Notes under the pieces: model-generated
Told to the model about the DNA's origin: nothing
The model's input: only the letters and a program-made list of their open reading frames with translations
Database searches by the model: none
Program-made: the position numbers and the translations under genes
Part shown: positions 34,977-43,927 of the stretch, in pieces
How positions within the stretch are numbered: the first letter of the stretch is position 1
Layout of the letters: every line of letters starts with the position of its first letter
NCBI RefSeq assembly: GCF_015694735.1
Contig: NZ_JADQDP010000003.1
Coordinates: forward strand, 186,001 to 250,000
Direction of reading: 5' to 3'
DNA length: 64,000 nucleotides
From: Hymenobacter properus
GTDB lineage: Bacteria > Bacteroidota > Bacteroidia > Cytophagales > Hymenobacteraceae

Positions 34977-35164
34977 CTGTCAATGCGAGTGGAGCGCAGC
35001 GGAACGCGGCAATCCGTCCTGTCAAAACCAGACACTTCCTTTTCCGACCAGCCTTTTTCTAAACGCAGCCGTAAAGGCGGTGGACCATCGGAATGAGTTG
35101 GTCGCAAAAGAAAGTGTGTGGTTCTAACAGGACGGATTGCTTCAGCTCCGCCTCGCAATGACAG
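34977..35164. repeat. Family B palindromic element, divergent interior (copy B4)
   Basis: About 188 bp occupying almost the whole sixA-ppk1 gap (4 nt after the sixA stop, 10 nt before the ppk1 ATG). Left arm CTGTCAATGCGAGTGGAGCG ... GGCAATCCGTCCTGTC; right arm ACAGGACGGATTGCTTCAGC ... CCTCGCAATGACAG. Both arms extend inward with ACCAGACAC-type and GTGTGTGGT-type sequence. The interior lacks the GGTACC hairpin of B1-B3. Confidence 0.88.
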
Positions 35165-35174
35165 AACATAACCT

Positions 35175-37244
35175 ATGAAAGCCCTTTCCCGCGACCTGAG
35201 TTGGCTGCGTTTCAACGCCCGCGTGCTGCAGGAAGCCCAGAGCGACAACGTGCCGCTGCTGGAGCGCCTCAAGTTCCTGGCCATTTTCAGCAGCAACCTC
35301 GATGAGTTTTTCAAGGTGCGGGTGGCCACGCTGCGGCGCCTGGCCAAGCTCAAGAAGAAAACCCGCGCCAAGCTGGGCGAAAGCCCCCGCCGCGTGCTGA
35401 AGGAGGTGCTGGCCGAAGTGGGCCGGCAGCAGCAGGAATTCGGGGCTACGTTCCGGGAACAACTGCTGCCGGCGCTAAACGAGCAGCACATTCACCTGCT
35501 GAGCGAGACCGAGCTGACGGATAAGCAGCGCGAATGGACGCTGCGCTACTTCCGCGAGAAGGTGCGCGACTTGCTTTCGCCCGTGGTGCTCGATGAAACC
35601 TTGCACCACCTGTTTCTGAAGGACCAGGCCGTGTACCTCACCTTCTTCCTGCGCCAACCGCACGACCGCAAGGCCAAGCTCGACGCCGAGCGGGTGCTCA
35701 CCATGGAGCTGCCCACCAAGCGCCACGGCGGCCGTTTCGTGCGCCTGCCCGACGAGGGCGAGGAGCGGTACGTGCTGTTTCTGGACGACGTGATTCGCGT
35801 GGGGGCGGCCGAGCTGTTTCCGGCCTACGAGCAGGTGACGGTGAACGCCATCAAGCTCTCGCGCGATGCTGAGCTGGACATCGAGGAAGAAGTATCGGGC
35901 GACCTGATGGAGAAAATCCGCAGCAGCCTGGCCAAGCGCGCTACCGGCTTCCCCGCCCGCCTGCTCTACGACCCCGAAATGCCCGCCGAGGCCCTGCGCG
36001 CCGTGAAGCAGAAAACCGGCATCACCGATGAAGAGTTGGTGGAAGGCAGCCGCTACCACAACTTCCGCGACTTCTTCGGCTTCCCGAGCTTCGAGGAGCC
36101 GGCCTTCCATTACCCCGAGTGGCCGGCGCTGGCCCACCCCACCCTGCCGCGCACGGGCAGCTTGCTGGCCGCCATTTCCCAGCGCGACCACCTGCTGCAC
36201 CCACCCTATCAAAGCTTCGACTACCTGACGCGCCTGCTGCGCGAAGCCGCCGAGGACCCTTGCGTATCGGCCATCAGCATCACGCTCTATCGCGTAGCCA
36301 GCAAGAGCGCCGTGGTGAAAGCCCTGCTCAAAGCCGCCAAGCGCGGCAAGCAAGTGACGGCCGTGGTGGAGCTGAAGGCGCGGTTTGACGAGGAATCGAA
36401 CCTGTTTTGGGCCGACAAGCTGAAGCGCGCCGGCGCCAACGTCGTTTTCACCCCACCCGAGCTCAAGTGCCACAGCAAGCTGCTGCTCATTGCCCGCCGC
36501 GAAGCCGACGAAACCACGCGCCGCTACGCATACTTCAGCACCGGCAACTTCAATGAAAGCACCGCCGGCCTCTACACTGACCACGGCCTGTTCACGGCCG
36601 ATGAGCGCCTCACCCGCGAGTCGGCCGCTGTATTTGAGTATTTGCACGACCAAAGCGTGGTGCCCGAGCTGCAGTACCTGCTGGTGGCTCCTTTTGGCCT
36701 GCGCACGGGGCTAAACGAGCTGATTGACTACGAAATCAAGCAAGCCCGCAAAGGCAAAGACGCCTACATCATTCTCAAGGTGAATGCGGTGGAAGACACC
36801 GGCATTATGGCCAAGCTCTACGAAGCCAGCAAGGCCGGCGTGCGCATCGAGTTGATTGTGCGCGGCATCGGCCGCCTGGTGCCGGGCCTGCCCGAATGCA
36901 GCGCCAACATCCACCAACGCGGCATCGTGGACCGCTACTTGGAGCACAGCCGGGTGTACGTGTTTGGCCACGGCGGCGAAGAAAAGGTGTACGTGTCGTC
37001 GGCCGACTGGATGACCCGCAACCTCGACCGCCGCGTGGAAGTTGCCTTCCCCATCCTGGATGAGGGCCTGCGCGCCGAAGTACGCCAGCTGCTCGACTTC
37101 CAGCGTCACGACAACGTGAAAGCCCGCGACTTCGACAACAAGTTTATCGGGCCTGCAGAAGGCGGAAAGCCGCTGCGGGCGCAGGAGGCAACTTATGCCT
37201 GGCTGAAAGGCTTGAAGCGGCGGCAGCAACGGAAGCGGGCGTAA
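35175..37244 (+). CDS. ppk1: Polyphosphate kinase 1
   Basis: 689 aa. Reversibly polymerises the gamma-phosphate of ATP into polyphosphate. The N-terminal domain starts SRDLSWLRFNARVLQEAQSD and contains LKFLAIFSSNLDEFFKVRVA. The phospholipase-D-like catalytic half has RFDEESNLFWADKLKRAGAN, the autophosphorylated His433 in LKCHSKLLLIAR, YFSTGNFNESTAGLYTDHGL and HGGEEKVYVSSADWMTRNLD. All are PPK1 hallmarks, and the length is normal. The start is ATG 35175. It is probably co-transcribed with sixA unless the intervening element stops transcription. Confidence 0.97.
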   Translation: MKALSRDLSWLRFNARVLQEAQSDNVPLLERLKFLAIFSSNLDEFFKVRVATLRRLAKLKKKTRAKLGESPRRVLKEVLAEVGRQQQEFGATFREQLLPALNEQHIHLLSETELTDKQREWTLRYFREKVRDLLSPVVLDETLHHLFLKDQAVYLTFFLRQPHDRKAKLDAERVLTMELPTKRHGGRFVRLPDEGEERYVLFLDDVIRVGAAELFPAYEQVTVNAIKLSRDAELDIEEEVSGDLMEKIRSSLAKRATGFPARLLYDPEMPAEALRAVKQKTGITDEELVEGSRYHNFRDFFGFPSFEEPAFHYPEWPALAHPTLPRTGSLLAAISQRDHLLHPPYQSFDYLTRLLREAAEDPCVSAISITLYRVASKSAVVKALLKAAKRGKQVTAVVELKARFDEESNLFWADKLKRAGANVVFTPPELKCHSKLLLIARREADETTRRYAYFSTGNFNESTAGLYTDHGLFTADERLTRESAAVFEYLHDQSVVPELQYLLVAPFGLRTGLNELIDYEIKQARKGKDAYIILKVNAVEDTGIMAKLYEASKAGVRIELIVRGIGRLVPGLPECSANIHQRGIVDRYLEHSRVYVFGHGGEEKVYVSSADWMTRNLDRRVEVAFPILDEGLRAEVRQLLDFQRHDNVKARDFDNKFIGPAEGGKPLRAQEATYAWLKGLKRRQQRKRA

Positions 37245-37292
37245 CGGCAGAAAAATGTTCTCACGCTGTTTAGAAAAAGCGTGTTTCTCACG

Positions 37293-37385
37293 CCTGTCAT
37301 CCTGAGCGCAGCGAAGGACCTTGTTACATCAACGCAATTGTTGGCCAGACGTGACAAGGTCCTTCGCTGCGCTCAGGATGACAGG
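37293..37385. repeat. Family A palindromic intergenic element (copy A5)
   Basis: Arms 37293-37324 (CCTGTCATCCTGAGCGCAGC...) and 37353-37385 around a 28-nt spacer, between the convergent ppk1 and a T9SS gene. Confidence 0.95.
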
Positions 37386-37405
37386 AGATTTTGATTTTTG
37401 AAATA

Positions 37406-37441
37406 AAAAGGCCCCGGGAAACTCGTTCCCGGGGCTTTTTT
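37406..37441. terminator. Bidirectional terminator between ppk1 and the T9SS gene
   Basis: Strong stem GCCCCGGGAA / TTCCCGGGGC, loop ACTCG, with an A run left and a T run right, so it can terminate both convergent transcripts. Confidence 0.88.
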
Positions 37442-37466
37442 ACACTATTCTCAAACTTGCAACTGC

Positions 37467-40400
37467 CTAGTGCCGCAGCACCAGCCGGCGCGTTAGCCAC
37501 TGGTCCTGGCCCAGGTTGAGGCGCAGCAGGTACACGCCGCTGGGCAGCTCATGCAAGTCCAGCGTCTGAGTGAGCGGACCGGAACCGGCCGCTGGCAACT
37601 CGACGCGGGCTACTGCCTGGCCCAGCGTGTTAAGCACCGCACCCGTGCCGGCCGTGGCGCGCTGTGCGCCCGTTAGCGTGAGCGTGACCAAGCCAGTGCT
37701 GGGGTTGGGGAACACAGCCAGTTCGGCGGCTGGGGCGGTCGATTTCGTGGCCAGGCAGGTGGTCACGGTCAGCTGCTGGGTGGCCGTGGCGGTGCAGCCC
37801 TGAGCGTTGGCGGCGGTGTAGCTGATAGTGTAGGTGCCGGGGCCAGTGCTGGCCGCGCTGAACACGCCATTCGACACGCCCACGCCGCTGTAAGTACCCC
37901 CGGCGGGGCTGCCGCCGCTGAGCGTGAGCGTGGCCGAAGACGAGCACAGCGAGTTGGTGGGCAGCGTGAGCGACACCGTGGGCAGGGCGTTCACCGTCAC
38001 CGTTACGGTGCTGGTGGCAGTGCAGCCGCTGGCATTGGCGCCGGTCACGGTGTAGGTGGTGGTTTGAGTGGGCGTCACGGTCACGAGCGGGCCGGTTAGC
38101 GTCTGGCCGCCGCCCGTCCAGGTGAAAGTGCTGGCCCCGCTGGCCGAGAGCGTGGCCGACTGTCCGGGGCACACCGCCGCCACGCTGGCCCCCGCCGTGA
38201 GGACGGGCACCGGGTTCACGGTCACCGTCACGGTAGCCGTGCTGGTGCAGCCGCCAGCCGTAGTGCCGGTCACGGTGTAGGTGGTGGTTTGAGTGGGCGA
38301 AACCGTAACGGTGGCGCCGGTCAGCGTTTGCCCCCCGCCGGTGTACGTGTAAGTAATGCCACCGGTGGCGGTGAGCGTGGTGCTCTGGCCGGCGCACAGG
38401 GTGGGCTGGCCGGCCGACACGGCCACGTTGGCCCCGGCTGTGAGCGTGACGGTGGTGGTGGCTACCGCCGAGCAAGTGCCGCCGCTGCCCACCGTGTTGG
38501 TGATGGTGTAGGTACCCGCCGTGCTGGCCGTCAGGTCGATAACGCCGGTGGAGGCATTCAGGCTAAGCCCAGGCGTGGAAGTATACGTGCCGCCGATGGC
38601 CCCACTGGCCAGCACGGGCACGGCCGTGCCGCCGCCGAGGCAGTAGGTGGCATTCGGGTACTGAAACGCCGCGCTAGGGGTGGTGGTGAGCGTAATGGTA
38701 TTGGTAGCAGTGCTGGCGCAGGGCCCGTTGGTGGTGTAGGTAACGGTGTAAGTACCGGGCGTCGAGGCAGCAGCGTTAATCTGCCCGGTGGTGGCGCTCA
38801 CGAACACCAAGCCTGCTGGGGCTGCCGTGAAGGTGCCCGTGGCCGAGCCACTGAGTGTGGGCGTGGGGTTGCCGCCGGCCGTGCACAGCACCGCGGCCCC
38901 GTAGCTGAAGCCCGCATTCTGCGTGGGGTTCACCGTCACGGCCACGGTGCCAGTGCTTTGGCAGCCGTTGCGGCTGGCCGTGAGGGTATAGGTCTGCGTG
39001 ATGGGGGCATTGGTGGCGTTGGGCAAGGTCACGGTGGGGTTGGCCACGGTGGCACTGCTCAGGCCCGTGGTGGGGCTCCACGAGTACGTGACGCCGGCCA
39101 CGGCCGTGGTGCCCAGCTGGCCCGGCTGATTGGGGCAGAGGCTGAGCGCAGGCCCGGGCGTGGCCGTCACGGCCGGGTTTACCGTCACCTGCGTCGAGCT
39201 GGTGCTCACGCAGCCCGAGGCCGACACCACCGTGAGGGTGTAGGTAGTGGTGCGGGCGGCGTTCGTGGTATTAGTCGGCGTCAGGGTGGGCTGGGCGGCG
39301 CTGGTCGAGCTCAGGCCCGTGCTGGGGCTCCACGAGTAAGTGAGGCCGGGCACAGCGGCCGTGCCCAGCGTGGTGGCCTGGCCCGAGCACAACACCTGAG
39401 CCGGGCCGGCATTAGCGGCGGGCGGGTTTTCCACGGTCACCGTCACCTGGCTGGTGCTGGTGCAGCCGTTGCTGGTGCCCGTCACGGTGTAGGTGGTGGT
39501 TTGGGTGGGCGAAGCAATGGGATTGGCCGCTGACGGGTTGCTGAGGCCCGTGGTGGGCGACCATTGATAATTCTGCGCCCCCGTGGCCGCGAGCGTCACC
39601 GACGAGCCCGCGCAAATGGATGGCGCGGTAGGATTCACGCTCACGGTGGGCGTGGCCCGCACCGTTACCGTCACCTGGGCCGTATTGGAGCAGCCCGCCG
39701 CCGAGGTGGCCGTCACGGTGTAAATGGTGGAAGTGGTGGGCGAGGCAATGGGGTTGGCAATGGTGCTGCTGCTCAGCCCCGTGCTGGGGCTCCACGAATA
39801 CGTGGCGCCGCCCGAGGCCGTGAGCTGCACCGACGAGCCGGAGCAGATAACCGCGTTGTTAGCCGGCGTGATGCTGACCACCGGCAGCGGACTCACGGCC
39901 ACTACCACCTGGGCCGAAACGGAGCAGCCGTTGGCGGCAGCCGTCACCGTGTAGGTGCCCGAGCGGCTGGTGCTCACGTTGGCGATGCTGGGGTTGCGCA
40001 GCAGTGAGGTGAAGCCGTTGGGGCCAGTCCAGGAGTAGCTGGCACCGGGCACCAAGCTGGCCGAGAGCAGCAGATTGTCGCCCACGCACAGCGGCGTGTT
40101 GGCGCTGGCCGTCAGTGCGCCCAGGTTATTCACGGTCAGGTCGGTGCCGTTGTCGGCGCCCACGGTGGCGGGGGCGGAGCCCGTCACCCGGATGCGGTAG
40201 CCGGTGCCGGCCACTGTGCCGGCCGGAATCACCCCCTGCACAATGCCATTGGAAGTGCCCGAGAGGCTGCCGAGCGTCACGGGCGCGGTAAAGGAGCCGT
40301 TGGCGTCCGACAGCTCGGCCGTGAACACGTTGCCGCTGTTGAAGGGCTGGTCGACGCTGTAGGGCACCCGCACCGCGGCGCCGGCGCAAAAGCTGGTGCC

Positions 40401-40517
40401 GCCCTGCACCGCCTGCGTGGTGATGACATAGGCCCGGGCCGCGCGTGGCCCGGCCAGCAGCAGCAACAGCAGCGCCACCACGCCGGTGGCGGGCCGCAAA
40501 GAGAAAAGTGGCTTCAT
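37467..40517 (-). CDS. T9SS-sorted surface protein with PKD/Ig-like repeats
   Basis: About 1016 aa from ATG 40517 (an ATG at 40532 is the alternative). Signal peptide: LFSLRPATGVVALLLLLLAG with cleavage after ARA. The body consists of Ig/PKD-like repeats of about 80 residues with conserved units such as ICSGSSVQLTASGGATYSWS, SPTQTTTYTVTGTSNGCTST and QVTVTV. Cysteines are spaced so that each repeat may hold a disulfide. The C-terminal Por sorting domain (ELAVFPNPSTGLVTLTL ... GVYLLRLNLGQDQWLTRRLV) directs it through T9SS to the surface. The repeats are also close at DNA level (see findings). The ligand or role is unknown; an adhesin is plausible. Confidence 0.9.
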   Translation of the reverse strand: MKPLFSLRPATGVVALLLLLLAGPRAARAYVITTQAVQGGTSFCAGAAVRVPYSVDQPFNSGNVFTAELSDANGSFTAPVTLGSLSGTSNGIVQGVIPAGTVAGTGYRIRVTGSAPATVGADNGTDLTVNNLGALTASANTPLCVGDNLLLSASLVPGASYSWTGPNGFTSLLRNPSIANVSTSRSGTYTVTAAANGCSVSAQVVVAVSPLPVVSITPANNAVICSGSSVQLTASGGATYSWSPSTGLSSSTIANPIASPTTSTIYTVTATSAAGCSNTAQVTVTVRATPTVSVNPTAPSICAGSSVTLAATGAQNYQWSPTTGLSNPSAANPIASPTQTTTYTVTGTSNGCTSTSQVTVTVENPPAANAGPAQVLCSGQATTLGTAAVPGLTYSWSPSTGLSSTSAAQPTLTPTNTTNAARTTTYTLTVVSASGCVSTSSTQVTVNPAVTATPGPALSLCPNQPGQLGTTAVAGVTYSWSPTTGLSSATVANPTVTLPNATNAPITQTYTLTASRNGCQSTGTVAVTVNPTQNAGFSYGAAVLCTAGGNPTPTLSGSATGTFTAAPAGLVFVSATTGQINAAASTPGTYTVTYTTNGPCASTATNTITLTTTPSAAFQYPNATYCLGGGTAVPVLASGAIGGTYTSTPGLSLNASTGVIDLTASTAGTYTITNTVGSGGTCSAVATTTVTLTAGANVAVSAGQPTLCAGQSTTLTATGGITYTYTGGGQTLTGATVTVSPTQTTTYTVTGTTAGGCTSTATVTVTVNPVPVLTAGASVAAVCPGQSATLSASGASTFTWTGGGQTLTGPLVTVTPTQTTTYTVTGANASGCTATSTVTVTVNALPTVSLTLPTNSLCSSSATLTLSGGSPAGGTYSGVGVSNGVFSAASTGPGTYTISYTAANAQGCTATATQQLTVTTCLATKSTAPAAELAVFPNPSTGLVTLTLTGAQRATAGTGAVLNTLGQAVARVELPAAGSGPLTQTLDLHELPSGVYLLRLNLGQDQWLTRRLVLRH

Positions 40518-40552
40518 GTAGTTGTGGGGCATTCTGAAGATGATAAAAAGAA

Positions 40553-40583
40553 GACAGCCAGAGCATGGTTTGCTCTGGCTGTC
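40553..40583 (-). terminator. Terminator-like hairpin just upstream of the T9SS gene start
   Basis: A 13-bp perfect stem, GACAGCCAGAGCA / TGCTCTGGCTGTC, with a 5-nt loop is followed on the minus strand by TTCTTTTTATC, about 20-36 bases before the possible starts of the T9SS gene. It could be an attenuator or the end of an unseen upstream transcript. Confidence 0.65.
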
Positions 40584-40737
40584 TAGATGGGCGCCAACCC
40601 AGAAAGTTTAAACCAACCCTCGAAATACAAACTCGACAATCATCAGGTTAATTGAAACCAATTCAATGCCTTAAATCTAAAAACACCTTCACAAATACAA
40701 ATCAACACCCATTGCATGAAGTCAGCATGAGCATCAA

Positions 40738-40767
40738 CAAAAAAGCCCGCCCCGAGGGGCGAGCCTT
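40738..40767 (-). terminator. Intrinsic terminator after the outer-membrane barrel gene
   Basis: On the minus strand GCTCGCCCC / GGGGCGGGC pairs around a short loop, followed by a run of T. It is about 40 bases beyond the stop at 40806. Confidence 0.7.
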
Positions 40768-40805
40768 GAAAAACCTTGAGGACCAATGGGTCGCTGGCCA
40801 ATTGT

Positions 40806-41924
40806 TTACCGGCGCACGCCAGACTTCTCCAGCAGCTTGCGCGGCGGGGTGATGAACAGCTCCAGGCTGGCGTAGGGCGCGCCGTTCAGCTGCGAGTCGA
40901 TGATTTTTTCACGGTCGGCGTTGGTGCGGTCGAAGGCGTCGAAGGCGTAGTTGTAGCGGTAGCCGGCCTCGGCGCCCAGCCACAAGAAGCTCAGCAGCTC
41001 GCGCTCCCAGCGCAGGCGGAATTTTACTTCGGTTTCGCGCAGCTCCAGGGTGCTGAGGGCGGCTTTGCTCAGGTCGGGGCTGCCGTCGGCGTTTTTGCGG
41101 GTGAGCGGGGCCCGGTTCAGCTTTACGATATAGTTGTAGCCGTCCACGGTGTAGCCGGCGTAGAAAATGGAGCTTTCGTTGGCATTGTAGCGCAGCGTGA
41201 TGCGGGCAGGCGCCAGCGCCTCGATGCCCCAGCGGCGGTTGAAGGTGCGGTTGTACACCACGGCCGGGTAAATACTCAGCCGCCCAAACGTGTAGCCGTA
41301 CTGAAAGCCAACGCCCCACGAGAAGTTCGGGCTGCGCTTCCAGCCGTAAATGGCCTCGGCCGAAAAGCGCGAATAGTCCGATTTGGTGAGCTGGTCGGAG
41401 GTGTAGTCGCCGCTGAGCTCGCCCTTCACGCGGGCCAGGTACCAGTGAACCTCGTCGACGGGCCGGATGATGGCAATTTGGGCCGCTGTGCTTTTCAGGC
41501 CCTTGTTTTCGATGTTGTCGTAGAGCTCGTAGCTGGTGGGAAGCTTTTCAAATTTGAACTCTTCCCGCTCGTAGCTCAAACCCACGATGACCTTGAGGTG
41601 GGGCCGGTTCCAAGCCGGAATGTAGCCCTTGATAGACAGCCGGGCGTTTTTGGTGGCCTCGGTGCTGAAGTCGCTAAGCCCCTGCACCTGCGCCGACGAC
41701 GACACCCCGAACCGGGGCATGCGCTCGTAGCGCACTATCAGGCCCTTGCTCGGGCCCATGCCCAGCACCGAAGGGTTGGCGAAGGTCTGGCGGTCGGCGG
41801 CACTGTCGGCACCCACGGGCGCAGCCGGCGGGTACACCCGCTCCTGCACCTGGCCCCGCGCCGCCCCTATGCTGCCCGCTAACGCAGCCGTCAGCAGCCC
41901 AACCCGAAGAATAGAAGATGACAT
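40806..41924 (-). CDS. Outer-membrane beta-barrel protein (DUF6268-like)
   Basis: 372 aa. Signal peptide LLTAALAGSIGAARGQ is followed by a mature protein of alternating amphipathic strands (PHLKVIVGLSYEREEFKFEK, FSWGVGFQYGYTFGRLSIYP, TLRYNANESSIFYAGYTVDG, FLWLGAEAGYRYNYAFDAF). This pattern is of a monomeric outer-membrane barrel; it resembles the DUF6268 family of bacteroidetal barrels, an assignment from memory of the family shape. Transported substance, if any, is unknown. It is a single-gene unit bounded by terminators. Confidence 0.75.
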   Translation of the reverse strand: MSSSILRVGLLTAALAGSIGAARGQVQERVYPPAAPVGADSAADRQTFANPSVLGMGPSKGLIVRYERMPRFGVSSSAQVQGLSDFSTEATKNARLSIKGYIPAWNRPHLKVIVGLSYEREEFKFEKLPTSYELYDNIENKGLKSTAAQIAIIRPVDEVHWYLARVKGELSGDYTSDQLTKSDYSRFSAEAIYGWKRSPNFSWGVGFQYGYTFGRLSIYPAVVYNRTFNRRWGIEALAPARITLRYNANESSIFYAGYTVDGYNYIVKLNRAPLTRKNADGSPDLSKAALSTLELRETEVKFRLRWERELLSFLWLGAEAGYRYNYAFDAFDRTNADREKIIDSQLNGAPYASLELFITPPRKLLEKSGVRR

Positions 41925-42044
41925 AAGACAAACCAGGCATGTCCGGCCCGGTTCGCTCCCTTACGCGAAAACCTCCGCTATGGCCAACGGCCAAGGTTAT
42001 CAGATGAAGAAAAAATGAGGATTGCTCCGCCCAGTCAAAAAACA

Positions 42045-42077
42045 AAAAGGTCCGCTTGCTGACAAACGGACCTTTTC
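42045..42077 (-). terminator. Intrinsic terminator after hflX
   Basis: Stem AAAAGGTCCG / CGGACCTTTT with a 12-nt loop, followed on the minus strand by TGTTTTTTG. It begins 30 bases beyond the hflX stop. Confidence 0.78.
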
Positions 42078-42106
42078 ACAACAACTTAAAACGGCCAAGG
42101 CCGTGC

Positions 42107-43441
42107 TTACTCCTGCCCGTAGCCGGCGCTCTGGTAGGGGTAGCGCTGCTGGTGCAGGGCCGCCACGCGCTTGGCCACCAGCTCGCGCAGCTCTTCCAGG
42201 TTGGTGCGCTCCTGGGCCGAAATGAACACCACGGGGTCGTGTAGCTTGGCCATGTAGGTGGCTTGCAGCTGCTGCAGCGGCGGGCGCGGCGCGGCGGCCT
42301 CCTCGCCCTCGTCTTCCTGCACTTCGCCAAAGGGGTCGTGCTGGGCGTCGTCGGGCTTGTACTGGTCGATTTTGTTGAACACCAACAGCATGGGCTTGTC
42401 GGCCGCGCCGATGTCGGCCAGCGTGTCGTTCACTACCTGAATTTGCTCCTCGAAGCCGGGGTGCGAGATGTCCACCACGTGCAGCAGCAGGTCGGCTTCG
42501 CGAATCTCATCGAGCGTGCTCTTGAAGCTCTCAATGAGCTTGGTGGGCAGCTTGCGGATAAACCCAACCGTATCGGACAGCAGGAAGGGCTGGTTGTCGA
42601 GCACCACCTTGCGGGTGGTGGCGTCGACGGTGGCGAAAAGCTTGTTTTCGGCAAAGACTTCGGCCTTGCCCAGCACATTCATCAGTGTGCTTTTGCCCAC
42701 GTTGGTGTAGCCCACCAGGGCCACGCGCACCAGGCCACCGCGGCTTTTGCGCTGGGTGTGGCTCTGCTTGTCCAGCTCTTCAAGCTTTTCCTTGAGGAAG
42801 GCAATGCGGTCGCGCACGATGCGGCGGTCAGTTTCGATTTCCGTTTCACCCGGACCCTTCATGCCCACGCCGCCACGCTGCTTGTCCAAGTGAGTCCAGA
42901 GGCCCGTCAGGCGGGGCAGCAGGTACTGGTACTGGGCCAGCTCTACCTGCGTGCGCGAGGTGGCCGACTTGGCCCGCAGGGCGAAAATATCAAGAATGAG
43001 CAGCGAGCGGTCCACGATTTTGACCAGCAGCTCGGCCTCGAGATTGCGCAATTGCGAGGGCGACAGGTCATCGTCGAACACGACCATGCTGGTGCCCTCG
43101 TGCTGCACGTAGGCCTTGATTTCGGCTAGCTTGCCCTCCCCCACGTAGGTGCGGATGTCGGGCTTTTCGAGGCGCTGCACGAAGCGCTTGGTGGCGGTGG
43201 CACCGGCGGTTTCAATCAGAAACGCCAGCTCGTCGAGGTACTCGGTGGTTTGGGCTTCGGACTGCCGGCGCGGGGGCACGCTCACGAGCACAGCGGTTTC
43301 CTGCTCTTTGGCGGTTTCGTAGGTGCCGTTGTCGGCCGATTTGGCCAGGATGCGGCCAGCGCGGCCCTTCACGTTGTCGGTGGCGCCGGGGTGGCGGGTG
43401 CTGTTGGTGTGCTTGCGGCCGCCGGATTGGGAAGTTGCCAT
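42107..43441 (-). CDS. hflX: Ribosome-associated GTPase HflX
   Basis: 444 aa. HflX binds 50S/70S ribosomes and splits or rescues stalled ribosomes under stress. The N-terminal ATP-binding-like domain (YVGEGKLAEIKAYVQHEG, VVFDDDLSPSQLRNLEAELL, DRSLLILDIFALRAKSATSR) is followed by a coiled linker with GGVGMKGPGETEIETDRRIV and the TRAFAC G domain: G1 LVGYTNVGKSTLMN, G3 LSDTVGFIRKLP, G4 LVFNKIDQY, G5-like VFISAQERTN. The G domain is interrupted by an acidic stretch near 375-395. Start ATG 43441. Confidence 0.96.
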   Translation of the reverse strand: MATSQSGGRKHTNSTRHPGATDNVKGRAGRILAKSADNGTYETAKEQETAVLVSVPPRRQSEAQTTEYLDELAFLIETAGATATKRFVQRLEKPDIRTYVGEGKLAEIKAYVQHEGTSMVVFDDDLSPSQLRNLEAELLVKIVDRSLLILDIFALRAKSATSRTQVELAQYQYLLPRLTGLWTHLDKQRGGVGMKGPGETEIETDRRIVRDRIAFLKEKLEELDKQSHTQRKSRGGLVRVALVGYTNVGKSTLMNVLGKAEVFAENKLFATVDATTRKVVLDNQPFLLSDTVGFIRKLPTKLIESFKSTLDEIREADLLLHVVDISHPGFEEQIQVVNDTLADIGAADKPMLLVFNKIDQYKPDDAQHDPFGEVQEDEGEEAAAPRPPLQQLQATYMAKLHDPVVFISAQERTNLEELRELVAKRVAALHQQRYPYQSAGYGQE

Positions 43442-43473
43442 GAATGAATGCTAGGTGTTGGGTGGGTGGTGCT

Positions 43474-43582
43474 ATTTGTCATCCTGAGCAAAGCGAAGGA
43501 CCTTATCACCAAAGAACGGTTTGCAGCAATATCAAACGCAGCAAACGTAAAAAGGTCCTTCGCTACGCTCAGGATGACAAAT
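43474..43582. repeat. Family A palindromic intergenic element (copy A6)
   Basis: Arms ATTTGTCATCCTGAGCAAAG... (left) and the inverse ending ...CTCAGGATGACAAAT (right) around a spacer of about 47 nt. It lies between the cytochrome c stop and the hflX start, both minus strand. Confidence 0.93.
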
Positions 43583-43599
43583 TTTTCAACGGTCAAACG

Positions 43600-43887
43600 C
43601 TACTTCAGCGTCAGCGAATAAGCCACTACCTGCTGCACCTGCGCCGGCGTGAGGACTTTCTCAAACGCGGGCATCTTGCCCATGCCCTTCGTCACCATGT
43701 AGGTGCGGCCGAAGGCGTTGAGGTTGCTTTTGGTGAGGTCGTGGGCGCCGTTGGCGCCTTTCCTGCCGTCGGCGCCGTGGCAGCGGGCGCAGTTTTTTTG
43801 GTAAATGGCCTGGCCGGGTAGTACCGGCGGACCGGCCTGGGCCAGCAGCGGCAGCAACGAAAGAAACAGAGCGAAACGAAACATCAT
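43600..43887 (-). CDS. Small class I cytochrome c
   Basis: 95 aa from ATG 43887 (another ATG follows directly). A signal peptide (MMFRFALFLSLLPLLAQA) exports it to the periplasm. The mature protein has the haem-attachment motif CARCH (C33, C36, H37) and a distal Met ligand, M72, in GMGKMPAFEKVLT, with the C-terminal helix VQQVVAYSLTLK. This is a minimal monohaem c-type electron carrier. Partners are not evident from neighbours. Confidence 0.92.
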   Translation of the reverse strand: MMFRFALFLSLLPLLAQAGPPVLPGQAIYQKNCARCHGADGRKGANGAHDLTKSNLNAFGRTYMVTKGMGKMPAFEKVLTPAQVQQVVAYSLTLK

Positions 43888-43927
43888 AACGGGCCTAACA
43901 CAAAATCGGGCCACAAAGTACCGGCGA

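Noticed and set aside
37467..39600. Regularly spaced repeats that could suggest a CRISPR array
   Set aside because: The repeats encode in-frame Ig/PKD-type protein units within one long gene; unit sequence and spacing are those of protein repeats.
43487..43580. Short peptides encoded across the palindromes (for example ...VILSVAKDLFTF..., ...CHPERSEGPYH...)
   Set aside because: These are translations of the repeat arms that recur wherever the element occurs, a known annotation artefact.
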